DNA of 9,964 nt from Thermocaproicibacter sp036741535. GTDB lineage: Bacteria; Bacillota; Clostridia; Oscillospirales; Acutalibacteraceae. Of this stretch, positions 1 to 6,482 are shown piece by piece. The stretch covers positions 1 through 9,964 of the forward strand of contig DAINSB010000089.1 of NCBI GenBank assembly GCA_036741535.1. Reading direction: 5' to 3'. Position 1 is the stretch's first letter. Each line of letters begins with the position of its first letter. Position numbers and translations under genes: made by a program. The notes beneath the pieces are model-generated. The model did no database searches. It was given only the letters and a program-made list of their open reading frames with translations, and was not told where the DNA came from.

Positions 1-365
1 GAGAGCGTCCATTTGCTCGTCGCGTTCTCCACGGTGAGGTCCGCGTTCGACGCCACGGACCCGATCTTCAGCTTGTAATTTTCGATGGCGTTCTGCACGC
101 CCGCCTCATATGCGACCGCCACCCTCGAAACCTGCTGCTCCACGCCGGTCTTGGTGTTGTTGTAGAACAGGCCGCAGAGGGCCACCGAAGTGCAGATGCT
201 GATCGCCGCGGTCAGGCCGAGCGTGCTGACGAGCAGCTTTTTCCGGATCGTCGATTTCCCTGCGGGTCTTCCGCTTTTTTTCGGGGCTGCGCCGGCGGGC
301 CGTCCGAATCGTCTGAGGATTGCGCGTCCGGCCTTCTTTCCAGTGTGCCGTCTGTTGAAAATCAT
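1..365 (-). CDS. N-terminal part of a membrane receptor, probably a methyl-accepting chemotaxis protein (partial, runs off left edge)
   Basis: The reading frame is open from ATG at 365 to the left edge (121 codons). The start has an AG-rich GGAAGGG about 11 bases upstream, a slightly long spacing. Residues 1-43 are strongly basic and contain the pentapeptide GRPAG twice. A hydrophobic membrane helix follows at about 44-67, then a polar segment (about 68-121) resembling the first helix of extracytoplasmic double-Cache-type sensors. This topology, a basic cytoplasmic start followed by a signal anchor and an external sensor, fits a chemoreceptor, and the position 58 bases downstream of cheB supports that. 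The signalling domain lies outside the window, so a sensor kinase or diguanylate cyclase is not excluded. It is probably the fourth gene of the cheA-cheR-cheB transcript; I see no convincing separate promoter or terminator in the gap. Confidence 0.65.
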   Translation of the reverse strand, partial: MIFNRRHTGKKAGRAILRRFGRPAGAAPKKSGRPAGKSTIRKKLLVSTLGLTAAISICTSVALCGLFYNNTKTGVEQQVSRVAVAYEAGVQNAIENYKLKIGSVASNADLTVENATSKWTL

Positions 366-423
366 TGTTTCAATTTCCCTTCCAATACCATTACAGCGTC
401 CAATGCTGCGTAAACTCCGACGA

Positions 424-1452
424 TCAAATTTTTCCGGCCAGAATCCCCGCGATCTCCCCAAGCGGGGCCTGCCGCGCGACCGCGCCGATCTCGAAAGCAA
501 CCATCGGCATGCCGTAGACCACGCAGGAAGCCCGGTCCTGCCCGATGGTGAAAGCGCCCGCTTTCCGCATCCTGAGCAGCCCCTCGGCCCCGTCCTTCCC
601 CATCCCGGTCAGGATCACCCCGATGGCGTCGGTCCCCGCCGTCTGCGCCACGGAGTCGAACAGCACGCCGACGGAAGGACAGTGCCCGTTGACCTTTTCC
701 CCTTCCCTGCAGATGACGTAATAGCCCTTCTTGTCCTTCCTCAGGCGCATCTGCCTGCCTCCCGGCGCGACCAGGGCGGTGCCTTTTTCCACGCGGGCCC
801 CGTCCGTCGCCTCGGACACCGCGAGCCGCGAGATGCGGTCGAGGCGCTCCGCATACATCCGGGTGAATTCCGCGGGCATATGCTGGACGATCACTATGCC
901 GGGCATCTCCGCCGGCAGGTGCGCCATGATCTCCGCCGTGGCCTCGGTCCCGCCGGTGGAAGCGCCGATCGCGACGACGTGGAAGCGCCCGGCGTCTCCC
1001 GGCAGCCGGACGGACGGGGCCGCCTGTCCGCCGCTCCCCTCCCGCTTTTTCGCCCGGCCGAGCGACGCCTGCACGGCGAATTTGATCTTGACGCACATTT
1101 CGTTCCCGAAAGCCTGCACGCTCCCCCGCTCGGATAGATTCGGCACCCGCACGGAATCAAAACAGGCCGCTTCCGATTTTTCTATCTCTTCCCCGACGAC
1201 GGCGATCACGGGCACCGAAGCGGCCCGCTGCAGCTGCGCGCAGTAGGCCGCGAGGTCGCCCGCCGTTTCCGAAATCCCGTTCAGGACCACGACATCCGGC
1301 GAAAGCTCTTTGATTTTCTGTTTCGCGCTCTCCCCTTTTTCCGCCGATCCCACGATTTTCATACTTGGATCCGACCCGACGGTCTGGCGCAACGCTGTCT
1401 GAAAGGGAACAGAATCATCGACGATAAGAATTTTGATCATGTGAGATTGCAT
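424..1452 (-). CDS. cheB: CheB, receptor-glutamate methylesterase/deamidase with a degenerate receiver domain
   Basis: CheB removes methyl groups from receptor glutamates, and deamidates receptor glutamines, to reset sensitivity. The 342 residues have the usual order: receiver-like domain (about 5-125), linker, catalytic domain (about 156-342). The catalytic triad is visible: Ser165 in AIGASTGG, His191 in VQHMP and Asp287 in TGMGKDG. The receiver keeps the acidic pair Asp12-Asp13, but the phosphoacceptor site after PDVVVL is Asn58 (codon AAC, bases 1281-1279). The usual EMPxMDG that follows is replaced, and the conserved Ser/Thr and Lys are not recognisable. Phosphorylation by CheA is therefore unlikely. 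The start at 1452 is preferred over the internal Met5 because AGGAG (1458-1462) sits 5 bases upstream of it. The gene begins 12 bases after the cheR stop, so translation is probably coupled. Confidence 0.93.
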   Translation of the reverse strand: MQSHMIKILIVDDSVPFQTALRQTVGSDPSMKIVGSAEKGESAKQKIKELSPDVVVLNGISETAGDLAAYCAQLQRAASVPVIAVVGEEIEKSEAACFDSVRVPNLSERGSVQAFGNEMCVKIKFAVQASLGRAKKREGSGGQAAPSVRLPGDAGRFHVVAIGASTGGTEATAEIMAHLPAEMPGIVIVQHMPAEFTRMYAERLDRISRLAVSEATDGARVEKGTALVAPGGRQMRLRKDKKGYYVICREGEKVNGHCPSVGVLFDSVAQTAGTDAIGVILTGMGKDGAEGLLRMRKAGAFTIGQDRASCVVYGMPMVAFEIGAVARQAPLGEIAGILAGKI

Positions 1453-1457
1453 GACGG

Positions 1458-1462
1458 CTCCT
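1458..1462 (-). promoter_or_regulatory. Ribosome binding site that fixes the cheB start
   Basis: Read on the minus strand this is AGGAG, 5 bases before the ATG at 1452 and 17 bases before the alternative ATG at 1440. It supports the longer protein beginning MQSHMIKI. Confidence 0.75.
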
Positions 1463-1464
1463 GC

Positions 1465-2265
1465 TTATCCTTTCTGAAAAATTGAAGGAGCGACGTAGTT
1501 CAGCCGGGTCCCTTCGCGCCGGATGGTCTCGGAGTGGCCGACGAACAGATAGCCGCCGGACTTCAGCGCGTCGCAGAATTTCGCGACCAGGCGGTCTTTG
1601 GTCTCCTGGTTGAAATAGATCATGACGTTCCGGCAGAAGATGAGGTCGAAGGGCTCCCGGAACGGAAACGGGTCCATCAGGTTGAGCCTTCTGAAAATGA
1701 CCTCGCGTTTGATCTCGTCGCTCAGCAGGCAGTTTTCCTCCGTGCGGCGGAACCATCTGCGCTGCCACTGGGGCGGCAGATTTTTCAGCGATTCCGGCGG
1801 ATAGACGCCCTGTTTCGCCCCCTTGAGCACACGGGTGGAAATATCGGTCGCAAGGGTGCGGTAGTCCCACCCCGGGCACGGCCCGAAATAATCCTTCATC
1901 ACCATGACGGCGGTGTAGGCCTCTTCGCCCGTGGAACAGCCCGCGCTCCAGATGCGCAGGTCCTTTCTGCGGTTGGTTTTCTCCTGCTGCGGCAGGAATT
2001 TTTCGCGCATGAACTCGAAGTGGTCCGGCTCCCGCATGAAATACGTGTGGTTGGTCGTCAGCTTGTTCACGATCACGTCCCGCTCGGGACCGCCCTCCCG
2101 GCGGAGCAGGTCGAAATATTCCGAAAAAGTGGAAAGTTTTTTCTCGGCGAGCACGGAATACATCCTGGATTCGATCAGCAGCCGCTTCCGGCTCAGGTCG
2201 ATCCCGTAATTCGATTGGATGAAGGACACCAGCTGCCGGAATTCTTCGTCGGTCAGATGGATCAT
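1465..2265 (-). CDS. cheR: CheR, SAM-dependent chemoreceptor glutamate methyltransferase
   Basis: CheR methylates glutamates on chemoreceptors using S-adenosylmethionine, opposing CheB. With the start at 2265 the protein has 266 residues, the usual size. An N-terminal helical domain (about 1-75) begins TDEEFRQL and contains a typical GIDLSRKR. The segment TTNHTYFMRE at 70-79 is characteristic of the family. The SAM-binding motif SAGCSTGEEAY is at 107-117, Asp141 in LATDIS closes the cofactor pocket, and FDLIFCRNVMIYF is at 206-218. GGYLFVGHSE lies near the C-terminus. The frame stays open upstream to 2379, but that would overlap cheA by 70 bases and the family homology begins at Met 2265, which also has GGAG 5 bases upstream. 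It sits 44 bases after cheA and 12 before cheB in one operon. Key residues look intact. Confidence 0.95.
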   Translation of the reverse strand: MIHLTDEEFRQLVSFIQSNYGIDLSRKRLLIESRMYSVLAEKKLSTFSEYFDLLRREGGPERDVIVNKLTTNHTYFMREPDHFEFMREKFLPQQEKTNRRKDLRIWSAGCSTGEEAYTAVMVMKDYFGPCPGWDYRTLATDISTRVLKGAKQGVYPPESLKNLPPQWQRRWFRRTEENCLLSDEIKREVIFRRLNLMDPFPFREPFDLIFCRNVMIYFNQETKDRLVAKFCDALKSGGYLFVGHSETIRREGTRLNYVAPSIFQKG

Positions 2266-2270
2266 AAAAT

Positions 2271-2274
2271 CTCC
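2271..2274 (-). promoter_or_regulatory. Ribosome binding site that fixes the cheR start
   Basis: GGAG on the minus strand lies 5 bases before the ATG at 2265. It argues against the longer in-frame start at 2379, which lies inside cheA. Confidence 0.65.
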
Positions 2275-2309
2275 GCTGTTGTAGAATGATTTATCCAAGG
2301 CGCCGCCGG

Positions 2310-4340
2310 TCAGTTGTCGTTGTAGAGGTTCTGCACATTCAGAATCAGACTGATGCTTCCGTCGCCGAGGATCGCGCATCCGTCGATACCCGACTTGCGC
2401 ACGCGGAACTGGTTCAGATAGGAGGGCAGGGACTTCACCACGACCTGCTGCTCCCCGAGCAGCGCATCGGCGAAAATGCAGAACGCGCTGTCATGCGTGC
2501 CGACCAGGATGACGATGCCGGCGGAAATATCCGTGATCTTCGTCGGGATGTTGTACGTTTTATACAGACGAACCAGCGGGTAATATTTGTCGCGGATCAT
2601 GATGATCTCGCGCATGTCCGTGTCGTACATGATGTGCTCGCTGCTGGATTTGAAGGACTGCCGGATGTTCTTGATCGGGATGGTGAACATGGTGTCCCCC
2701 ACGGAGATCTTCATGCCGTTGATGATCGCCAGCGTCAGCGGGATCTTGAAAACGACCGTCATCCCCTTGCCGGGGGTGCTGTCGATCGTGACCTCGCCGC
2801 CGATCTTCTCCACGTTCTCGCGCACCACGTCCATGCCCACGCCGCGGCCGGAATACTCCGTCACGACGTCGTTGGTCGAAAAGCCCGGCATCAGGATAAA
2901 CTGGTACACTTCCTGGTCGGTGTATTCCTTCTCCGGCTTGGTGAGCATCCCCTTCTGGGAAGCCTTCTCAAGCACCGCCGCCCGGTCGAGGCCGCCGCCG
3001 TCGTCCGAGACGCTGATGAGGATGTCGCCGCCGGTGTTCTGCGCGGTCAGCGTGATGGTGCCTTCTTCCGGCTTGCCGGCCGCGAGCCGCTGTTCCTTCG
3101 ATTCCAGGCCGTGGTCCATGCAGTTGCGCACCAGGTGCATGATCGGATCGGAGATGCTGTCGACGATCGTCTTGTCGACTTCCGTCTCCTCGCCCACGAG
3201 GACCAGCTTCGCTTTTTTCTCCAGCTTTTTGCTCATGTCGCGGACGATGCGGTTCATCTTCTGGAACACGGTGGAGATCGGCACCATGCGGATGGACATG
3301 ACGATCTCCTGCAGCTCGTCCGTCAGCTTGCGCAGCTGGCGCGAAGCCTTGGTGAAGTTGTTGTCGAGGCCGGCCTGCTGCAGCGCCGGGTTGGAGGTGA
3401 CCATGGACTCGGTGATGACGATCTCGCCCATCAGGTCCATCAGACCGTCGAGCTTGGAAAGGTTGACGTTGATCAGGCTCTGCTTGACCGGCGCATGTAC
3501 GACCGCCGCCTTCGGCTGGGGCGCGCCCGGGGCCGGCGCCTGGGCCGGTTTGTTCCCCTCGGAGGGGGACGAGATCTCGCTGTAGTCCTTGGTGTAGGTG
3601 AAGTGCTCGATCACGGGAAGGGCCTTGGCCAGATCCTCCTGGCCGGCGAAGAACACATAGAAGCCCTCGCGGATCACGAAATTCGCCGTGTCCGGATTGG
3701 TCTCGATGTCTTTCGGCTGAAACTCAAAGTCGGAGCAGACATCCTGAAGGTCGTTCACGAGCATGAACGCGCGCAGATTCGCCATCTGGGACTCCTCGTC
3801 GAAATAGACGCGCACCGCGAACTGATAGCCCTTCACGGCCTCCTCCCGCACCAGGTCCTTCTGCACGCCCTCCGCCGGGGGGGCGTTTTCCCGGGCGGGC
3901 GCGGCGCCTCCCGCGGAGTCCCCGGAGGCCTGCGTCCCGCCTGAAATCTTTTTGAGAAAATCGTTAATTTCCTGCTCGAAACTGCCGATATCTGTTGTGA
4001 GCGGCTGGCCCGCGCGGACCTTTTCCACCTCCGCCTTCAGAAAATCGCCGGAGCGGAACATCAGGTCGATCAGCGGCTCGATGTACTCCTGGCCGATGCC
4101 TTTCTCGCGGACGTAGGAAAACAGGTCTTCCATTTTATGCGCCACAACCGTCAGGCTGTTGAACTGCATCATGGCCGAAGAGCCTTTGATGGTGTGCATG
4201 ATGCGGAAAATCTCGTTGATGCTCTCCTGGTCGAAATTCTTGTTGCTTTCGCAGGCCAGCAGGATGTCGTCGAGATGTTCCAGCAGGTCGTCGGTTTCAA
4301 ACAGGAACACGTCAAGCATGGATTCGGTTCCGTTGTCCAT
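2310..4340 (-). CDS. cheA: CheA, chemotaxis histidine autokinase
   Basis: CheA autophosphorylates in response to receptors and passes phosphate to response regulators. From the start at 4340 the protein has 676 residues and all five classical regions. The histidine phosphotransfer domain comes first, with His49 in RIMHTIKGSS. A charged, Ala/Pro/Glu-rich linker is followed by a response-regulator-docking (P2-like) domain around 165-255. Dimerisation helices start at SLINVNLSKLDGLMDLMGE, and the ATPase follows with N box HLVRNCMDHG (402-411), DDGGG (446-450) and PGFSTNDV with GRGVGMDVV (485-506). The C-terminus is a CheW-like coupling domain. All catalytic motifs appear intact. The frame extends ten codons further to an ATG at 4370, but only 4340 has a ribosome binding site. 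It heads the cheA-cheR-cheB-receptor operon behind a SigD-type promoter. Confidence 0.97.
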   Translation of the reverse strand: MDNGTESMLDVFLFETDDLLEHLDDILLACESNKNFDQESINEIFRIMHTIKGSSAMMQFNSLTVVAHKMEDLFSYVREKGIGQEYIEPLIDLMFRSGDFLKAEVEKVRAGQPLTTDIGSFEQEINDFLKKISGGTQASGDSAGGAAPARENAPPAEGVQKDLVREEAVKGYQFAVRVYFDEESQMANLRAFMLVNDLQDVCSDFEFQPKDIETNPDTANFVIREGFYVFFAGQEDLAKALPVIEHFTYTKDYSEISSPSEGNKPAQAPAPGAPQPKAAVVHAPVKQSLINVNLSKLDGLMDLMGEIVITESMVTSNPALQQAGLDNNFTKASRQLRKLTDELQEIVMSIRMVPISTVFQKMNRIVRDMSKKLEKKAKLVLVGEETEVDKTIVDSISDPIMHLVRNCMDHGLESKEQRLAAGKPEEGTITLTAQNTGGDILISVSDDGGGLDRAAVLEKASQKGMLTKPEKEYTDQEVYQFILMPGFSTNDVVTEYSGRGVGMDVVRENVEKIGGEVTIDSTPGKGMTVVFKIPLTLAIINGMKISVGDTMFTIPIKNIRQSFKSSSEHIMYDTDMREIIMIRDKYYPLVRLYKTYNIPTKITDISAGIVILVGTHDSAFCIFADALLGEQQVVVKSLPSYLNQFRVRKSGIDGCAILGDGSISLILNVQNLYNDN

Positions 4341-4348
4341 CGTTTTCA

Positions 4349-4353
4349 CTCCC
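4349..4353 (-). promoter_or_regulatory. Ribosome binding site that fixes the cheA start
   Basis: GGGAG on the minus strand is 8 bases before the ATG at 4340. The upstream ATG at 4370 has only GTGGA directly abutting it, so the shorter protein (MDNGTESM) is preferred. Confidence 0.7.
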
Positions 4354-4389
4354 AATAATTTAAAATCCATTCCACGTTGCGCTGCGGCA

Positions 4390-4398
4390 TGTTATAAT
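4390..4398 (+). promoter_or_regulatory. Extended -10 promoter (housekeeping sigma) for the FliK-like/fhlB genes
   Basis: The plus strand has TGT followed by a perfect TATAAT (4393-4398), the TGN-TATAAT pattern of an extended -10 element. The -35 position 17 bases upstream (4370-4375, TTCCAC) is poor, which extended -10 promoters can tolerate. Start would be near 4405, about 63 bases before the ATG at 4468. It overlaps the predicted start region of the opposing cheA promoter. Confidence 0.5.
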
Positions 4399-4412
4399 TA
4401 CCCTTAACCAGT

Positions 4413-4439
4413 CTATCGGCCAGAAGGACGGGTTCGTTA
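4413..4439 (-). promoter_or_regulatory. SigD (sigma-28) type promoter for the cheA operon
   Basis: On the minus strand this reads TAAC, exactly 15 bases, then GCCGATAG. The B. subtilis SigD consensus is TAAA-N15-GCCGATAT, so three of four -35 bases and seven of eight -10 bases match at ideal spacing. Transcription would begin near 4406, giving a leader of about 65 bases to the cheA ATG. Flagellar sigma control of chemotaxis genes is established; that it operates here is inferred from the match. Confidence 0.75.
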
Positions 4440-4467
4440 GCAAATTCGCCGATCCCGGGCAATTTTT

Positions 4468-5937
4468 ATGAAAGAAGTGGTTCGTTTGCCGGACAATCTC
4501 CGCATCCCCGCGCCCGTAACCCCCAACGAGAGCGTCAGCCGTCCCAGCCGCACGGCGGAGCCGCCGCAGATTCTGCCCACCGAACCGAACCGGGTCCCGG
4601 GCAACGGAAACCAGACGGAAAACCCGGGATACCAGAACGGGGAACTTCTGCTGAACCGGAGCTCCGTCTTCGGCCAGTTCGTCGAGCAGCTGCGCCTGAC
4701 GCCCGACCTTGCGAAGTCGCTGCAGGAGCTTCTGCTGAACGCCGTGGCGGGGAAGACCTCCGTCGCGGCCCGGCTGCCCGCCGGCGCCCCGCTGCGGTCG
4801 CTGCTCGAAAGCATCCCCGCGGAACCCGGGCAGGCGGCGGAAAGCCTCCGGTTCCAGCAGGAGAACGCCACCCAGTTCGGCGGGCCGCTGTTCCGCCTGC
4901 TCGGCCAGATTTCGTCGCAGAGCTCGAACGCGGGATTCGCCCTGCGGCTGGCCGATTTTCTGAAAGCTTTCAGCGGATATTTCAGCCGGGAGAGCACCAC
5001 CCTGTCCATCCTGGCGAATCTCGAACAGATCCACGACGAGATCCCCCTCCCCTACGCGAAAAAGCTGCAGGAGGCCGCGCGGCCCTTCGTCGAACAGGCG
5101 GAAGGCGGCGGACGGAACGGGGCGGTCAGCGACAGACAGACGGAGGCAAACCTGGAGGCCCTGAAAAAGGAAGTCATCCCCTTCCTCGCCGAATACACCT
5201 CGAAGACCAACGACTACGGCAAGACGCGGGACGATGTCTCCATGCTGCTGCACAACGCGTCCATCCTGAACGTAAGCACGAGGAGAAACCTGGAAGACAG
5301 CTTCGGCCAGCTTTTCCGCTACTGCAAGTACAACCTCAACCTGCCGGACGCGACCGTGGACCTCATGAGCTCCCTGTTCGGGGAGGAGATCGCCGCCCGG
5401 CGCAGCGGAAAAGACGACGCGTTCTATTCCGCCCTCGCAAAGCTCCTCTCCTCCGCCGGTGGCGCCTCCCCGGGCGCCGACCGCGCGGTCCTGCACGACA
5501 TCACGCGGTCCATCCTGCTCGACAACAGCGTCTACATGCCCTTCCAGCATCTCTTCCTGCCCGTGGACATCGACGGCAGATTCCTGTTCGCCCAGATGTG
5601 GATCGAAAAAAAGGAGGAAAGCGAAACCGCAGCGCGCGGCGGGGGGGATGCGAAACCGCAGCCGGCCTCCCTCTACCTGACCTTTGAGATCCAGGACCTG
5701 GGATACTTCGAGGCTTCCGTGCGTCTGCTCGACCGGCGGGTGGACCTGAGCCTCGGCTACCCGCCGGCCCTCGACCGCTTCCGGGGGGACATCCGCGCCG
5801 AGCTTTCCTCCATTCTGGAACAAAACGGCCTGAACGCGGAAAAGGTGCGGGTCTCGCCCTGCACCGAGCGGAAAGTCCCCCGGCTGGTCCGGGAAAAGAT
5901 CGAGGAGAGGAGGAACTCCGTCAATGTCTCAGTTTGA
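4468..5937 (+). CDS. FliK/YlqG-like protein, possible hook-length control relative
   Basis: The 489-residue protein has a Pro/Asn-rich, probably disordered N-terminus (about 1-60), a long mostly helical middle, and a globular C-terminus (about 348-475). The C-terminal pattern, LFLPVDIDGRFLFAQMWIE, then a strand pair (LTFEIQDLGYFEASVRL), then a helix ending in Leu-rich SSILEQNGL, resembles the FliK C-terminal domain that meets the export switch FlhB. The next gene encodes an FhlB-like protein, an arrangement I recall as ylqG-ylqH in B. subtilis, and this supports the reading. No signal peptide or membrane helix is visible. The last 14 bases overlap the next gene in another frame, so translation is probably coupled. 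The ribosome binding site before 4468 is weak (no GGAGG within 15 bases). Assignment rests on fold-like pattern and context; a direct flagellar role is inferred. Confidence 0.6.
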   Translation: MKEVVRLPDNLRIPAPVTPNESVSRPSRTAEPPQILPTEPNRVPGNGNQTENPGYQNGELLLNRSSVFGQFVEQLRLTPDLAKSLQELLLNAVAGKTSVAARLPAGAPLRSLLESIPAEPGQAAESLRFQQENATQFGGPLFRLLGQISSQSSNAGFALRLADFLKAFSGYFSRESTTLSILANLEQIHDEIPLPYAKKLQEAARPFVEQAEGGGRNGAVSDRQTEANLEALKKEVIPFLAEYTSKTNDYGKTRDDVSMLLHNASILNVSTRRNLEDSFGQLFRYCKYNLNLPDATVDLMSSLFGEEIAARRSGKDDAFYSALAKLLSSAGGASPGADRAVLHDITRSILLDNSVYMPFQHLFLPVDIDGRFLFAQMWIEKKEESETAARGGGDAKPQPASLYLTFEIQDLGYFEASVRLLDRRVDLSLGYPPALDRFRGDIRAELSSILEQNGLNAEKVRVSPCTERKVPRLVREKIEERRNSVNVSV

Positions 5938-6358
5938 AAAGCTGCAGAAGGCGGCGGCCCTGAAATACGCGAGCGACGCGCCGGAAAGCGCGCCCGTCGT
6001 CGTCGCGTCCGGCATGGGCGACGCCGCGCGGAGGATTGTGGACATCGCGGAAAAAAACGGCGTGCCCGTCTTCCGCGACAACTCGCTCGCGACGCTGCTT
6101 TCCCAGATGCGGGCGGGAACGGAGATCCCGCCCGAGCTGTACCGCGCCGTGGTGGACATCTACGTCTATTTCCTCGGCTACACCGCCGACGGAAACGGCA
6201 ACGTGACGCGGAAACAGCCGCCCCCGCCCCCCGCCGAAGAGGAACAGGAGGCGGAAGGCGGCCCCGAAAGTCCCGAAAACGGCCCCGAGACCGGGCCCGG
6301 CCCCGGCGAAGAGACGCCGCCCGCGGATTTTTTGGAATTCCCGGTCCCGCCGCGCTAA
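5924..6358 (+). CDS. fhlB: FhlB-like protein: free-standing cytoplasmic domain of the flagellar export switch FlhB (EscU/YscU/HrcU family)
   Basis: FlhB's cytoplasmic domain sets the switch from rod/hook to filament export; Bacillota also carry a short soluble relative (FhlB/YlqH). Residues 8-85 match that module: LQKAAALKY, then APVVVASGMGDAARRIVDIAEKNGVPV, then RDNSLATLL and EIPPELYRAVVDIYVYFLGY. The transmembrane half and the self-cleaving NPTH site of FlhB are absent, as expected for FhlB. The odd part is a roughly 50-residue tail rich in Pro, Glu and Gly (PPPPPAEEEQEAEGG and onward), probably disordered; the core alone would match the roughly 90 residues of typical family members. The start at 5924 is inside the previous gene (14-base overlap), with AGGAGG about 10 bases upstream. 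The stop codon overlaps the -35 of the next promoter. Confidence 0.85.
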   Translation: MSQFEKLQKAAALKYASDAPESAPVVVASGMGDAARRIVDIAEKNGVPVFRDNSLATLLSQMRAGTEIPPELYRAVVDIYVYFLGYTADGNGNVTRKQPPPPPAEEEQEAEGGPESPENGPETGPGPGEETPPADFLEFPVPPR

Positions 6359-6382
6359 CTTTTCAGGCGACGGAGCCGATAT
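6356..6382 (+). promoter_or_regulatory. SigD (sigma-28) type promoter for the cheW1-pilZ-cheW2-mcp genes
   Basis: TAAC (6356-6359), exactly 15 bases, then GCCGATAT (6375-6382), identical to the B. subtilis SigD -10 consensus. The TAA of the -35 is the fhlB stop codon. Start would be near 6389, giving a leader of about 110 bases to cheW1. No terminator is visible between fhlB and cheW1, so read-through from the upstream promoter may add to expression. Confidence 0.8.
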
Positions 6383-6408
6383 AGATTACAGAGCATCAAG
6401 ATTTGAGA

Positions 6409-6482
6409 CCGCCGGCCCCGGCCGGCGGGCGGGTTGGCGCGCTTGTTCGCCGCGAGCCGCCCGGTCCCGTAAAATTCGCGGC
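6409..6482 (+). other. Structured GC-rich leader of cheW1
   Basis: Two inverted repeats lie between the predicted start site and the cheW1 ATG. The first is 6409-6428: CCGCCGGCC against GGCCGGCGG, a 9-base stem with a tight loop. The second pairs GCCGCGA (6449-6455) with TCGCGGC (6476-6482), ending one base before the likely ribosome binding site GGAAAGG (6484-6490). Neither is followed by a T run, so they are not standard terminators. They could influence translation or be chance in GC-rich DNA; no known riboswitch is recognised. Confidence 0.35.

Noticed and set aside
362..1096. 244-codon minus-strand frame overlapping cheB and reaching the receptor start
   Set aside because: It is an out-of-frame shadow of the cheB catalytic domain (Arg/Gly-rich, no family pattern).
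1401..1427. GAAA-N15-GACGATAA on the plus strand in cheB as a SigD promoter
   Set aside because: It mismatches at both elements, and the -10 coincides with codons for the conserved VDDS of the receiver, so coding constraint explains it.
2286..3944. 552-codon open frame on the plus strand opposite cheA
   Set aside because: It is fully antisense to a well-supported cheA. Its translation is rich in His, Asp, Arg and Val as expected from the complement of GC-rich coding sequence, and shows no recognisable domain.
4391..4396. TATAAC on the minus strand as a housekeeping -10 for cheA
   Set aside because: No recognisable -35 lies at 16-18 bases upstream, and the SigD-type element just upstream is a much better explanation.
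4360..5823. 487-codon minus-strand frame opposite the FliK-like gene
   Set aside because: It overlaps the cheA start and promoter, and its translation looks like complementary-strand shadow sequence. The plus-strand frame has a promoter, coupling to fhlB and a plausible fold pattern.
6310..6324. 15-base direct repeat AGAGACGCCGCCCGC, also at 9751-9765, with a near copy in the cheW2 tail
   Set aside because: All copies encode similar ETPPA-like low-complexity tails in GC-rich DNA; shared codon preference is enough to explain the match.
6434..6450. GG...GC pattern in the cheW1 leader as a sigma-54 promoter
   Set aside because: GG and GC are separated by 11 rather than the required 10 bases and the flanking consensus is poor.
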